Shown here: piece after piece, positions 7,369 through 16,113 of the stretch
Layout: each line of letters starts with the position of its first letter
Position numbering within the stretch: position 1 is the first letter of the stretch
Assembly (NCBI RefSeq): GCF_900114385.1
Contig: NZ_FOSW01000012.1
Location: 62,001-126,000, forward strand
Direction of reading: 5' to 3'
Source: Geodermatophilus ruber
Lineage (GTDB): Bacteria > Actinomycetota > Actinomycetes > Mycobacteriales > Geodermatophilaceae
Length of the DNA stretch: 64,000 bases
Made by a program: the position numbers and the translations under genes
The notes under the pieces: model-generated
What the model was told of the DNA's origin: nothing
The model's input: only the letters and a program-made list of their open reading frames with translations
Databases searched by the model: none

Positions 7369-9822
7369 TCAGCCCGGAGGAGCCCCCTCCGCCGCCCGGA
7401 TGGCCGCGCGCAGCCGGTCCGGCGTCATGGGCAGCTCCGTGACCCGCACGCCGAGGGGGGCCAGCGCGTCGTTGACCGCCACGTTCAGCGCCGCCGGCGC
7501 CATCATCCGGCCGCCCTCTCCCCCGCCCTTGATCCCGTGCGGGGTGTAGGGCGAGGGCGTCTCGACGTGGTCGATCCGCAGTTCCGGCACCTCCATCGCC
7601 GAGGGGATGGTGTAGTCCAGGAAGCTGCTGGTGACCAGCTGGCCGTGGTCGTCGTAGACGAACTCCTCGTACAGCGCGGTGCCGATGCCCTGGGCGGTGC
7701 CCCCGACGATGTGACCGGCCAGCGACCTGGGGTTGACCAGCGTCCCGCAGTCGTGCACCGCGGCGTAGGCCAGGATCCGCACCTCCCCCGTGGCGACGTC
7801 CACCTCGACGACGGGCACGTGGCAGGCGTGGCCCATGAAGGGGTAGAAGACGCCGAGGTCGGAGCGGTCGGCCGAGGGCATCGTCGTCCACGGGTGGTCG
7901 AAGACCTTGCTCTCCTCGAGGCCGCTCTCGATGTCCTCCGGGAACGTGTGCTTGAACAGGTGAAGCGCGATCGCGATGTCCCCGAGGCTCTTCCGCCGGT
8001 CGGGCACGCCCCGGACCTGGAAGCCACCCTCGGTCCACTCCAGGTCGTCGGGGTCGACCTCCAGCAGCTCCGAGGCGGCCCGGCGGGCCTTGGCCTTGAT
8101 CTTCGCGCTGGCCCCTTCCACCGCGCCGGCGAGCATCACGGTGGTGCGGGAGCCCCCCGGCCCGGTCGCCGGCAGCCCGCCCTGGCTGCCGTGGTAGACG
8201 ATCGACACGTCGTGCGGCTCGCAGTCGAACTCCTCGGCCACCAGCTGCGCCACCATCGTCTCGGGGCTGTTGCCCCAGAAGGCGCACGAGTACAGCGTCG
8301 CGGTGATCCCGCCGGTGGCGTCCACGTTGAGCGTGACCGACTCGGGCATCGACGTCACCGGGGCGCCGGGCTCGTCGAACCAGAACCAGAACTCCGTGGC
8401 GGAGAAGACGCTGCGCTCCTGGGCGGTGATCAGCCCGATCCCGAGGTAGCGCCCCTCCTCCCGCGCGCGGGCCTGCTCGGCCCGCCAGCGGTCGTACTCG
8501 CCCAGCTCCAGTGCCCGCTCCAGGACCGCCTCGTAGTCGCCGGAGTCGTAGGCGTTCCCGGTGGGGATGAAGTACGGGAACTGGGCCGGCTGGATGAAGT
8601 TGCGCCGCCGGATCTCCACCGGGTCCATGCGCAGCTCGCGGGCGGCCTTGTCCACCATCTGCTCGAGCATCCAGTTGTTGACCTCGGAGCCGAAGCCGCG
8701 GTAGGCGCCCTGCTGGTTCTTGTTGGTCAGCGCCGCCCGCACCCGGTACCGGACGCTGCCGATCGTGTACGGGCCGGTGACCTGCGCGAGGGCGTTGCCG
8801 TGGTGACCGACGCCGAACTGGATGTAGGCGCCGTAGTCGTCGATGGTGTCGATCCGCAGCCCGCGCAGCGTGCCGTCGCGCATCACCGCAAGCTCGACGT
8901 CGTACACCCGGTCGCTGCCGTGGTGGTCGCAGTTGGAGATGTTGTCGACGCGGTCCTCGAGGAAGACGACCGGCCGGCCGACGATCCGGGAGCACATCCC
9001 GGCGATCACCAGTGGCTTGGTGACGAACAGCTTGGAGCCGAAGCTCCCCCCGGCGGGCACCTGGCGGATGTCGAGCTTGTTGGCCGGGATCCGCAGGGTG
9101 GCCGCCGCCATGAACAGGTAGCTGGTGAACGACAGCGAGTTGGTGTGCGCGGTCAGCTGCCCGGTGCTGGGGTCGAAGTCGGCGATGGCGCCGACGGTCT
9201 CCAGCGGCTGCCCGCCGGAGCGGTGCCACCGCAGCCGGTCGCGGACGACCAGGTCGGCCTCGGCGAAGTCGGCGTCGACGTCCCCGAAGTCGAACGTCCG
9301 GTCGTAGGCGAGGTTGGCGCCCAGCGCCTCGTGCACCAACGGGGCGCCGGCGTCCAGCGCCCGGACGGGGTCGACCACGGCGGGCAGCGGGTCGTACTCC
9401 ACCTCGATGAGCGCCAGCGCGTCCTCGGCGAGGTAACGGTCGTCGGCGACGACGACCACCACGCCCTCCCCCACGTACCGCACCTTGTCCACCGCCAGGC
9501 AGCGCCAGGTGTGCTTGGCCGGGTCCGGGCCGAAGTCCGGCAGCGGGTCGGTGAGCTCGGCCGCCTGCGCGCCGGTGACGACGGCGTACACCCCGGGCAT
9601 GGCCTCCGCGGCGGTCGTGTCGATCGAGACGATCCGGGCGTGCGGGTACGGGCTGCGCAGGACGGCGGCATGCAGCATGCCGGGCCGGACGAGGTCGGCG
9701 ATGTAGCCGCCGCGGCCGCGCAGGAACTTGGGATCCTCGACCCGGCGGATGGACTGGCCCACCCACCGGCGGGGCCCGTGGGTGCGGGCCGGCGGGACGT
9801 CGCGGCGCTCGATGATGGTCAT
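7369..9822 (-). CDS. Molybdenum hydroxylase large (molybdopterin-binding) subunit, xanthine dehydrogenase family
   Basis: This 817-residue catalytic subunit binds the molybdopterin cofactor. Seen motifs are GGSFGSKLF, QQGAYRGFGSEV, and near the C-terminus GGGEGGRMMAPAALNVA with the conserved catalytic Glu. The active-site loop of form I CO dehydrogenase (VAYRCSFR) is absent; AYRGFG is the generic form II version, so a CO dehydrogenase role is unlikely. The enzyme probably hydroxylates a heterocycle or aldehyde at carbon using water. The ATG at 9822 overlaps the small-subunit stop by four bases (ATGA). The gene order on this strand is FAD subunit, small subunit, large subunit. Confidence 0.93.
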   Translation of the reverse strand: MTIIERRDVPPARTHGPRRWVGQSIRRVEDPKFLRGRGGYIADLVRPGMLHAAVLRSPYPHARIVSIDTTAAEAMPGVYAVVTGAQAAELTDPLPDFGPDPAKHTWRCLAVDKVRYVGEGVVVVVADDRYLAEDALALIEVEYDPLPAVVDPVRALDAGAPLVHEALGANLAYDRTFDFGDVDADFAEADLVVRDRLRWHRSGGQPLETVGAIADFDPSTGQLTAHTNSLSFTSYLFMAAATLRIPANKLDIRQVPAGGSFGSKLFVTKPLVIAGMCSRIVGRPVVFLEDRVDNISNCDHHGSDRVYDVELAVMRDGTLRGLRIDTIDDYGAYIQFGVGHHGNALAQVTGPYTIGSVRYRVRAALTNKNQQGAYRGFGSEVNNWMLEQMVDKAARELRMDPVEIRRRNFIQPAQFPYFIPTGNAYDSGDYEAVLERALELGEYDRWRAEQARAREEGRYLGIGLITAQERSVFSATEFWFWFDEPGAPVTSMPESVTLNVDATGGITATLYSCAFWGNSPETMVAQLVAEEFDCEPHDVSIVYHGSQGGLPATGPGGSRTTVMLAGAVEGASAKIKAKARRAASELLEVDPDDLEWTEGGFQVRGVPDRRKSLGDIAIALHLFKHTFPEDIESGLEESKVFDHPWTTMPSADRSDLGVFYPFMGHACHVPVVEVDVATGEVRILAYAAVHDCGTLVNPRSLAGHIVGGTAQGIGTALYEEFVYDDHGQLVTSSFLDYTIPSAMEVPELRIDHVETPSPYTPHGIKGGGEGGRMMAPAALNVAVNDALAPLGVRVTELPMTPDRLRAAIRAAEGAPPG

Positions 9823-10355
9823 GCCTTCGCCTCCGTCGGCACCGTCGCCGCGGTCCCGGCCGTCGGGTCCCACTGCTGCCCGCCGCGCAGGCGGGGGGCA
9901 GCGGCCAGGACGGCCTCCACGATGTACTGGTAGCCGGTGCAGCGGCACAGGTTGCTGGCGATCTCCTCCCGCACCTGTTCGGGGGTGGGATCGGGTTCCT
10001 GCTCGAGGATCTCCACGGCCCGCATGAGCATCCCGGGGGTGCAGTAGCCGCACTGCAGCCCCTGCTTGTCCCAGAACTCCTCCTGCAGCGGGTGCAGGTC
10101 CGGGCCGGAGGCCAGGCTCTCCACCGTGCGGACCGAACGGCCGTCGACCTGCACCGCCAGCGTGCTGCAGGAACGGATGCTGGCCCCGTCGAGGAGCACG
10201 GTGCACGTCCCGCAGACCCCGTGCTCACAGCCGATGTGCGTGCCGGGCAGCCCCAGGTCCTCCCGCAGGACGTCGACCAGCAGCCGGCGCGGCTCGACCG
10301 CCAGCGTGTGCTCGCGTCCGTTCACCGTCAGCGTGATCTCGTGCAGGTCCCTCAT
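9819..10355 (-). CDS. Molybdenum hydroxylase small subunit, [2Fe-2S]
   Basis: This 178-residue subunit carries two [2Fe-2S] clusters that move electrons from the molybdenum site to FAD. The plant-ferredoxin-type site reads GCEHGVCGTC with a later Cys in IRSCSTL; the second, all-helical site reads QCGYCTPGM and CRCTGY. The last 25 or so residues after the second site are a Thr/Ala-rich tail not needed in the family. The ribosome site GGAGGTGA overlaps the stop of the preceding FAD-subunit gene, six bases before this ATG, so the genes are coupled. Confidence 0.95.
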   Translation of the reverse strand: MRDLHEITLTVNGREHTLAVEPRRLLVDVLREDLGLPGTHIGCEHGVCGTCTVLLDGASIRSCSTLAVQVDGRSVRTVESLASGPDLHPLQEEFWDKQGLQCGYCTPGMLMRAVEILEQEPDPTPEQVREEIASNLCRCTGYQYIVEAVLAAAPRLRGGQQWDPTAGTAATVPTEAKA

Positions 10356-10361
10356 GCCGGG

Positions 10362-11231
10362 TCACCTCCGATCCAGGGCGCGTGCGAGGGCGCCCTCGAT
10401 GCCCCGGCGCAGGCACGCCCGGGCGATGTCGATGCGGGTCTCGGCACCGGCGTGCAGGTCGCCGGCCGGGGCGAGCCCTGCGGTCCCGGCGTCGACGGCG
10501 GCCTCGATGGCCGCGGCACCGGGGGCACGTCCGACGAGGGCCTCCTCGGCGGCGGTCAGCCGCAGCGGTGTCGGGCCCATCCCGCTGACCGCCACGGCCG
10601 CCCGGGTCACCTCGCCGCCGGCGAGCGCCACGAGCGCCGCCACCCCGACGATCGCGAAGTTGCCGTGCGTGCGGGCGAACTCCACGAAGGCGTGCCCGCC
10701 GGGGAACGGGGGGAAGCGGACCTCGGTGAGGATCTCGTCGGGCTCCAGCGCCGTGGTGAACGGGCCCAGGAAGAACTCCGCCGCGGGGATGCGGCGCGCG
10801 CCGCCCGGGCCCGTGGCGACCATCTCGGCGTCGGCGGCGAGGGCGACGGCGGGCAGCTCGGCGGCGGGGTCGGCGTGCGCGATGCTGCCGACGACGGTGC
10901 CGCTGTGCCGGATGGGCGGGTGCGCCACGTGGCCCAGCGCCTCGGCCAGCAGGGGGGCGGCCAGCGCGACGTCCGGGCTGCGCTCGGCCGTGGACTGCCG
11001 GACCATGGCGCCGATCACCAGGACGTCGTCCTCGAGCCGCAGGGTGTCCAGCCCGGTCACCCGCCGCAGATCGATCAGGTGCCCCGGCTGGGCCAGCCGG
11101 AAGTTCATCAGCGGGACCAGGCTCTGCCCGCCGGCGAGCACCCGCGGGTCGTCGTCCGCGTGCTCGACGAGGAGCGCCACGGCGTCGGACACGGTGGTGG
11201 GTGCCGAGTAGCGGAAGGGCGGCGGCTTCAC
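10362..11231 (-). CDS. Molybdenum hydroxylase medium (FAD-binding) subunit
   Basis: This 289-residue subunit is of the CoxM type, with the FAD-contact motifs LAGGQSLVPLMNFRLA and IRHSGTVVGSIAHADP. The length matches the family (about 280-290). The chosen start is GTG at 11231, with GAGGAGG five bases upstream; longer frames reaching further upstream read through GC-rich non-coding sequence. It is the first gene of the three-subunit operon and diverges from the DUF3500 gene at 11425 across 193 bases. Confidence 0.93.
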   Translation of the reverse strand: MKPPPFRYSAPTTVSDAVALLVEHADDDPRVLAGGQSLVPLMNFRLAQPGHLIDLRRVTGLDTLRLEDDVLVIGAMVRQSTAERSPDVALAAPLLAEALGHVAHPPIRHSGTVVGSIAHADPAAELPAVALAADAEMVATGPGGARRIPAAEFFLGPFTTALEPDEILTEVRFPPFPGGHAFVEFARTHGNFAIVGVAALVALAGGEVTRAAVAVSGMGPTPLRLTAAEEALVGRAPGAAAIEAAVDAGTAGLAPAGDLHAGAETRIDIARACLRRGIEGALARALDRR

Positions 11232-11410
11232 GGCGGCCTCCTCGATGCGGGCGGACTCCCCGGGACGTGCGGTGATCCTGCCCGGCGCGGAATCCGGCGG
11301 CCATGTGCGCGCCGCCAGAATGCGCACCGGTCCTTGGGGGCGCCGCACAAGACGAGCGGCGGCACCGCGCGGGCCGCGTTCCGCGGGCCCACGGCACGCT
11401 TCCGGCGTCG

Positions 11411-11416
11411 TACGGT
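11411..11416 (+). promoter_or_regulatory. -10 element for a leaderless transcript (DUF3500 gene)
   Basis: TACGGT ends eight bases before the ATG at 11425, the spacing expected when transcription begins at the start codon. No Shine-Dalgarno sequence is seen. Confidence 0.5.
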
Positions 11417-11424
11417 CTGGCGCC

Positions 11425-12576
11425 ATGACGACCGCCGACGCGCTGCGGCAGCGCTCCGCGGCCCAGGCGGTGGCCCAGGCGATGGCGGCCGCGGCCACCA
11501 CCTGGCTGGACGGGCTCGACCCCGACCAGCTCGCTCTCGCCCGGTGGCCGGGCCCCGACGAGGACGCCGACAGCGAGGCGGAGCGGCTGCGTTGGTACTA
11601 CACCCCCACCGACCACGGCGGGTTGCCGTTGAACCGGCAGCGACCGGCGCAGCAGTCGCTGGCGATGCAGCTGGTCGCCACCGGCCTGTCCACGGCCGGA
11701 TACGTCACCGTGTGCACGGTGATGGGCCTGGAGAACGTCCTCGACCACGTGGAGGGCTTCACGGTCGACTGGGGCCGCGAGCGCGGCCGGGACCCGGGGC
11801 TGTACTACCTGCGGGTCTTCGGTCGGCCCGGGGGGCCGCAGCCGTGGGGATGGCGGTTCGGCGGGCACCACGTCTCGCTGAACCACCTCGTCGTGGACGG
11901 GCGGGTGCGGTCGGTGACGCCGTGCTTCATCGGCGCCGACCCGGCCGCTGCTCCGCTCCTGGGGCCGGCGATCCTGCGCCCGCTGGGGACGGCCGAGGAC
12001 CTCGCGCGGGAGCTGGTCCGATCCCTGCCGCCGCCGCTGCGGGCGCGCGCCGTGCTGCTGGACCGGGCCCCGTCGGACATCGTCGGCGGGAACCGTTCCC
12101 GGCTCACCGACGGCGACGAGATGCTCGGTCTCCCGGAGATCTGGCGGGGCCGGTTCACCGATCCGCGGCTGCTCGACCGGGTGACCGGCATGGAGCGGCG
12201 CGCCCGGGAGGCCACGGGCTACGCGCCCGCCGACCACCGCCGCCTCGCCCTGACCGCGCAGCCGCAGGGGCTACCCGCCGCCGAGCTGGACGGCGAGCAG
12301 CGCGAGCTGCTGCGCACGCTGCTGGGCGTCTACCTGGGGCGGGTGCCCGACGGGCTCGCGCCCCAGGTAGACCTGGACGAGGTGCACCTGGCGTGGGCCG
12401 GCCCCACCGAGCCGGGGCAGCCGCACTACTACCGGCTGCAGGCCCCGCGGCTGCTCGCCGAGTGGGACAACACCCAGCGCGGGGCCAACCACGCGCACTC
12501 GGTCTGGCGGGACCCGCAGGCCGACTTCGGCGTGGACGCGCTGGCCGCGCACCGGGCGGCCCACCACGCCGGCTGA
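11425..12576 (+). CDS. DUF3500-family protein
   Basis: This 383-residue protein resembles the DUF3500 family, whose function is unknown. Features seen are RWYYTPTDHGG near residue 55, the Trp/Gly/His-rich stretch WGWRFGGHHVSLNH around 155, and late WDNTQRGANHAHSVWRDP. The clustered His and Asp residues could bind a metal; that is inference. No signal peptide or membrane segment is visible. The start is ATG at 11425 with a -10 box but no ribosome site. Its divergence from the molybdenum hydroxylase genes may mean shared regulation. Confidence 0.75.
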   Translation: MTTADALRQRSAAQAVAQAMAAAATTWLDGLDPDQLALARWPGPDEDADSEAERLRWYYTPTDHGGLPLNRQRPAQQSLAMQLVATGLSTAGYVTVCTVMGLENVLDHVEGFTVDWGRERGRDPGLYYLRVFGRPGGPQPWGWRFGGHHVSLNHLVVDGRVRSVTPCFIGADPAAAPLLGPAILRPLGTAEDLARELVRSLPPPLRARAVLLDRAPSDIVGGNRSRLTDGDEMLGLPEIWRGRFTDPRLLDRVTGMERRAREATGYAPADHRRLALTAQPQGLPAAELDGEQRELLRTLLGVYLGRVPDGLAPQVDLDEVHLAWAGPTEPGQPHYYRLQAPRLLAEWDNTQRGANHAHSVWRDPQADFGVDALAAHRAAHHAG

Positions 12577-12602
12577 CCGGCTCCCCGGCCGCCCGGTCAG
12601 CC
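12571..12602. terminator. Hairpin whose two arms carry the convergent stop codons
   Basis: GGCTGACCGG (12571-12580) pairs perfectly with CCGGTCAGCC (12593-12602). The TGA of the DUF3500 gene sits in one arm and the leuB stop in the other. Probable bidirectional terminator. Confidence 0.55.
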
Positions 12603-13619
12603 GCCGGCGAGCGCGGCGAGCCGGTCGCCGACCTCGGTGGTGCGGATCGGCGCCTTCGGGTCGCGGGTGGACAGGTCGAAGGCGACCGCGGCGTTGACCT
12701 TCCGCGCCTGCTCGGTCCGGCCCAGGTGCTCCAGCAGCAGCCCCACCGACAGCACGGTGGCGGTCGGGTCGGCCTTGCCCTGCCCGGCGATGTCGGGCGC
12801 CGAGCCGTGCACCGGCTCGAACATGCTCGGGTGGGTGCCCGAGGCGTCGAGGTTGCCGCTGGCGGCCAGCCCGATGCCACCGGTGACCGCGGCCGCGACG
12901 TCGGTGATGATGTCGCCGAAGAGGTTGTCGGTGACGATCACGTCGTAGCGACCCGGGTCGGTGATGAAGAACATCGAGGCCGCGTCGACGTGCTGGTAGG
13001 CGACGGTGACCTCCGGGAACTCGGCGGAGACCTCCTCCACCGTCCGTGACCACAGCGACCCGGCGTGGGTGAGCACGTTGGTCTTGTGGATCAGCGTCAG
13101 GTGCCGGCGCGGCCGGGCGACGGCGCGCTCGAAGGCGTAGCGCACGACCCGCTCGACACCGAAGGCGGTGTTGAGGCTGACCTCGGTGGCCACCTCCTGC
13201 GGGGTGTCCCGCCGGATCACGCCGCCGTTGCCCACGTAGGGCCCCTCGGTGCCCTCGCGGATGCAGAGCATGTCGATCGGGCCCGGGTCGGCCAGCGGGC
13301 TCTGCACCCCGTCGAACAGCTTGGCCGGGCGCAGGTTGACGTGGTGGTCGAGCTCGAAGCGCAGCTTGAGCAGCAGGCCCCGCTCGAGGATGCCGCTGGG
13401 CACGCTCGGGTCGCCGATCGCGCCCAGCAGGATCGCGTCGTGCTGGCGCAGCTCGTCGAGGACCGTCTCGGGGAGCAGCTCGCCGGTCCGCAGCCAGCGG
13501 GAGGCCCCCAGGTCGTAGGGGGTGCTCTCCACGTCGGGAGCCACCGCGGTGAGGACCTTGAGGCCCTCGGCCACCACCTCGGGGCCGATGCCGTCTCCAG
13601 AGATCACTGCCAGGCGCAT
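12597..13619 (-). CDS. leuB: 3-isopropylmalate dehydrogenase
   Basis: This 340-residue enzyme of leucine synthesis oxidatively decarboxylates 3-isopropylmalate using NAD. It begins [16 protein letters not shown], and contains [16 protein letters not shown] and the adenine-binding segment [20 protein letters not shown]. Length and motifs match actinobacterial LeuB. The ATG at 13619 lies 15 bases after the serA stop but has its own -10-like TAGGGT in that gap, so it may be a leaderless transcript start as well as part of a serA-leuB unit. Confidence 0.97.
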   Translation of the reverse strand: MRLAVISGDGIGPEVVAEGLKVLTAVAPDVESTPYDLGASRWLRTGELLPETVLDELRQHDAILLGAIGDPSVPSGILERGLLLKLRFELDHHVNLRPAKLFDGVQSPLADPGPIDMLCIREGTEGPYVGNGGVIRRDTPQEVATEVSLNTAFGVERVVRYAFERAVARPRRHLTLIHKTNVLTHAGSLWSRTVEEVSAEFPEVTVAYQHVDAASMFFITDPGRYDVIVTDNLFGDIITDVAAAVTGGIGLAASGNLDASGTHPSMFEPVHGSAPDIAGQGKADPTATVLSVGLLLEHLGRTEQARKVNAAVAFDLSTRDPKAPIRTTEVGDRLAALAGG

Positions 13620-13626
13620 GACGACG

Positions 13627-13632
13627 ACCCTA
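13627..13632 (-). promoter_or_regulatory. -10 element for leuB
   Basis: On the minus strand TAGGGT is followed by seven bases and then the leuB ATG. It begins two bases after the serA stop codon. Confidence 0.5.
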
Positions 13633-13634
13633 GG

Positions 13635-15236
13635 TCAGCGCGGGGTGAGGTCTGCCGAGCGGGCCTCGCGCGCACCGATGCGGCCGGCGATGTCGCCGAG
13701 CAGCTCCGCGGGGACCGGGCTGTCCACCGTCACGGCCATCAGCGCCTCGCCGCCGCGGTTGGTGCGGCTGACCTGCGCACCGGCGATGTTGATGCCGGCC
13801 TCGCCCAGCGCCGCGCCCACGGTGCCCACGACACCCGGCCGGTCGGTGTAGACGAAGAACAGCAGGTAGCCCGACAGGTCCAGGTCCATGTCGAAGCCGC
13901 TGAGCTCGACCAGCTTGGGCACCTGGTTCTTGCCGAACAGCGTGCCGGAGACGGCGATCTCGGTCCCGTCGGCCATGGCGCCGCGCACGCTGATGAGGTT
14001 GCGGTAATCGGGGCTCTCGACGTCGCTGCCCATCGCCACCGCGAGGCCGCGCTGCTCGGCGAACAGCGGCGCGTTGACGTAGGTGACCTGCTCCTCGACG
14101 ACGTCGGAGAAGACGCCCTTGAGCACGGCCAGCTGGACGACGGAGACGTCGAACTCGGCGATCTTGCCGCGCACGTCGACGGTGACCGACTGGGCCAGCC
14201 CGCCGGCGACCGCGGTGAAGACCCGGCCCAGCTTCTCGGCCAGCGGCAGGCCCGGCCGGACGTCCTCGGCGACGACACCGCCGGCCTGCACGTTCACCGC
14301 GTCGGGCACGAACTCGCCCTGCAGCGCCAGCCGTACCGAGTGCGCCACCGCGGTGCCGGCCTTGTCCTGCGCCTCGGTCGTGGAGGCGCCCAGGTGCGGC
14401 GTGACCACGGCGTTCGGCAGCTCGAACAGCGGGCTGTCGGTGCACGGCTCCTTGGCGTAGACGTCGATCCCGGCCGCGCCGACCTGACCGGACTTCAGCG
14501 CGTCGGCCAGGGCCGCCTCGTCGACCAGCCCGCCGCGGGCGGCGTTGACGATGATGACCCCGCGCTTGGTGGTGGCCAGCTCCGCGGCGCCGATGAGCCC
14601 GAGGGTCTCCGGCGTCTTGGGCAGGTGGATGGTGATGAAGTCCGACTCCCGGAGCAGCTCCTCCAGGGAGACCATCCGGACGCCGAGCTGCGCGGCGCGG
14701 CCCGGCTGGATGTAGGGGTCGTAGGCGATCAGCGTGACGCCGAAGGCGGCCAGCCGCTGCGCGACCAGCTGACCGATCCGGCCCAGCCCGACGACGCCGA
14801 CGACCTTGTCGGTGACCTCGACGCCGCTGAACTTCGAGCGCTTCCAGGTGCCCTCGCGCAGTGAGGCGTCGGCGGCGGGGATGTGCCGGGCGGCGGCCAG
14901 CAGCAGCGCCACGGCGTGCTCGGCGGCGCTGACGATGTTCGACGTCGGCGCGTTGACCACCATGACGCCGCGCTCGGTGGCGGCGGCGACGTCGACGTTG
15001 TCCAGCCCGATCCCGGCCCGCGCCACCACCTTGAGTTGCGGGGCCGCGGCCAGCGCCTCGGCGTCGATCTGCGTGGCGCTGCGGATCATCACCGCGGAGG
15101 CGTCGGCCAGCGCCGGGAGGAGGGCGGAACGGTCGGCGCCGTCCACGTGGCGGATCTCGACGTCGCTCCCCAGCACCTCCAGCACGCTGGGAGCGAGTTC
15201 TTCGGCGATCAGGACGACGGGCGCGCTCGTGGTCAC
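13635..15236 (-). CDS. serA: D-3-phosphoglycerate dehydrogenase
   Basis: This 533-residue enzyme, first of serine synthesis, is the long form. It has a substrate/NAD domain with GLGRIGQLVAQRL, the catalytic triad Arg in NAARGGLVDE, Glu in VYAKEPC and His in VTPHLGAST. An intervening allosteric substrate-binding domain follows (about 320-450), then a C-terminal ACT domain (LLFFVYTDRPGVVGTVG) that in homologues binds serine. The start is GTG at 15236, giving MTTSAPVVLIAEEL; there is no ribosome site but a -10 box stands eight bases upstream. Longer frames add no family sequence. Confidence 0.96.
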   Translation of the reverse strand: MTTSAPVVLIAEELAPSVLEVLGSDVEIRHVDGADRSALLPALADASAVMIRSATQIDAEALAAAPQLKVVARAGIGLDNVDVAAATERGVMVVNAPTSNIVSAAEHAVALLLAAARHIPAADASLREGTWKRSKFSGVEVTDKVVGVVGLGRIGQLVAQRLAAFGVTLIAYDPYIQPGRAAQLGVRMVSLEELLRESDFITIHLPKTPETLGLIGAAELATTKRGVIIVNAARGGLVDEAALADALKSGQVGAAGIDVYAKEPCTDSPLFELPNAVVTPHLGASTTEAQDKAGTAVAHSVRLALQGEFVPDAVNVQAGGVVAEDVRPGLPLAEKLGRVFTAVAGGLAQSVTVDVRGKIAEFDVSVVQLAVLKGVFSDVVEEQVTYVNAPLFAEQRGLAVAMGSDVESPDYRNLISVRGAMADGTEIAVSGTLFGKNQVPKLVELSGFDMDLDLSGYLLFFVYTDRPGVVGTVGAALGEAGINIAGAQVSRTNRGGEALMAVTVDSPVPAELLGDIAGRIGAREARSADLTPR

Positions 15237-15244
15237 GGGATGAC

Positions 15245-15250
15245 AGCCTA
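15245..15250 (-). promoter_or_regulatory. -10 element for serA
   Basis: On the minus strand TAGGCT is followed by eight bases and the GTG start. This is leaderless spacing without a Shine-Dalgarno sequence. Confidence 0.5.
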
Positions 15251-15420
15251 GGGAACGGCTCCGCACCCCTGACCCGTCAGCCCCTGTCCGCACCCACCGT
15301 CCCGCCCCGGTAGCGCGGCGACACCCCCCGCCGGAGGGGTGGCTGTGCTTGCCCGCGTCCGGCGCGGTCGACATCCTGGCCGCGCAGAGTCGGCGACAGC
15401 CGGCGCCGACGGAGGAGAAC

Positions 15421-16110
15421 ATGAGTACCCACGACAACGACCACGGGGCGGGCGCGGGCCCGGAGTACGGCCAGCCCCACGGGGCGCCGCAGCCGTCCTA
15501 CGGTCAGCAGTACGGCCAGCAGCCCTACGGGCAGCAGTATCAGCCCTCCCCCTACGGGCAGGGGCAGCAGTACGGCCAGCAGCCCGGCTACCCCCAGCAG
15601 TACGGCCAGCAGCCCGGGTACGGCCCCTACGGCCAGTCGGCCGTGCCGGCCAAGCCCGGCGGGGTGGTCACCGCTGCGGTCCTCGGTTTCGTCTTCGGCG
15701 CCATCGGCGTGATCGTCACCCTCTTCTCGATCATCGCCGGGGCCGCGGTGGGCGGTAGCGCCACCGACATCGACGACATCCCCGGCCTGGAGGGCCTCGC
15801 CGGTGCGATCGGCGGGGTCCTGCTGGTGTTCGGGCTGATCACCCTGGCCTGGACCGTCGTCACGATCTGGGGCTCGGTGTGGGCCCTCACCGGCCGCAGC
15901 CGGGTGATGCTCCTGGTGGGTGGATCCATCGCTCTGGCCGTCACCCTCTTCGGCCTGATCGGCAACCTGTCCGAGGCCGACGTCAACGGCGCCGGCGGCG
16001 TCGTCACCAGCCTGCTGTTCTTCCTCGCCGCGCTGGCGATCGTCGTGCTGCTGTCGATGAAGCCGGCGGCGAACTTCTTCGCCGCGCACCGCGCCCGCCG
16101 CGGCCGCTGA
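15421..16110 (+). CDS. Membrane protein with Tyr-Gly-Gln-Pro-rich N-terminal tail
   Basis: This 229-residue protein is of unknown function. Residues about 15-75 are low-complexity, built from repeats of YGQQ, PYGQ and PGYG, hydrophilic and probably disordered. About four hydrophobic segments follow (VTAAVLGFVFGAIGVIVTLF, LLVFGLITLAWTVVTIWG, VMLLVGGSIALAVTLFGLI, LLFFLAALAIVVLL). The ATG at 15421 follows GGAGGAGAAC directly. A second small membrane protein starts three bases after its stop, so they are likely co-transcribed. Such proline/tyrosine-rich tails are common on actinobacterial envelope proteins; partner binding is inference. Confidence 0.85.
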   Translation: MSTHDNDHGAGAGPEYGQPHGAPQPSYGQQYGQQPYGQQYQPSPYGQGQQYGQQPGYPQQYGQQPGYGPYGQSAVPAKPGGVVTAAVLGFVFGAIGVIVTLFSIIAGAAVGGSATDIDDIPGLEGLAGAIGGVLLVFGLITLAWTVVTIWGSVWALTGRSRVMLLVGGSIALAVTLFGLIGNLSEADVNGAGGVVTSLLFFLAALAIVVLLSMKPAANFFAAHRARRGR

Positions 16111-16113
16111 CCG

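Noticed and set aside
7369-11231. Carbon monoxide dehydrogenase (coxMSL)
   Set aside because: The subunit order fits, but the active-site loop VAYRCSFR of form I enzymes is absent and the motif is the generic AYRGFG.
11232-11424. Short inverted repeats in the spacer between the FAD-subunit and DUF3500 genes
   Set aside because: Several GGCGGC/GCCGCC and TGCGC/GCGCA pairings overlap; none stands out from base composition.
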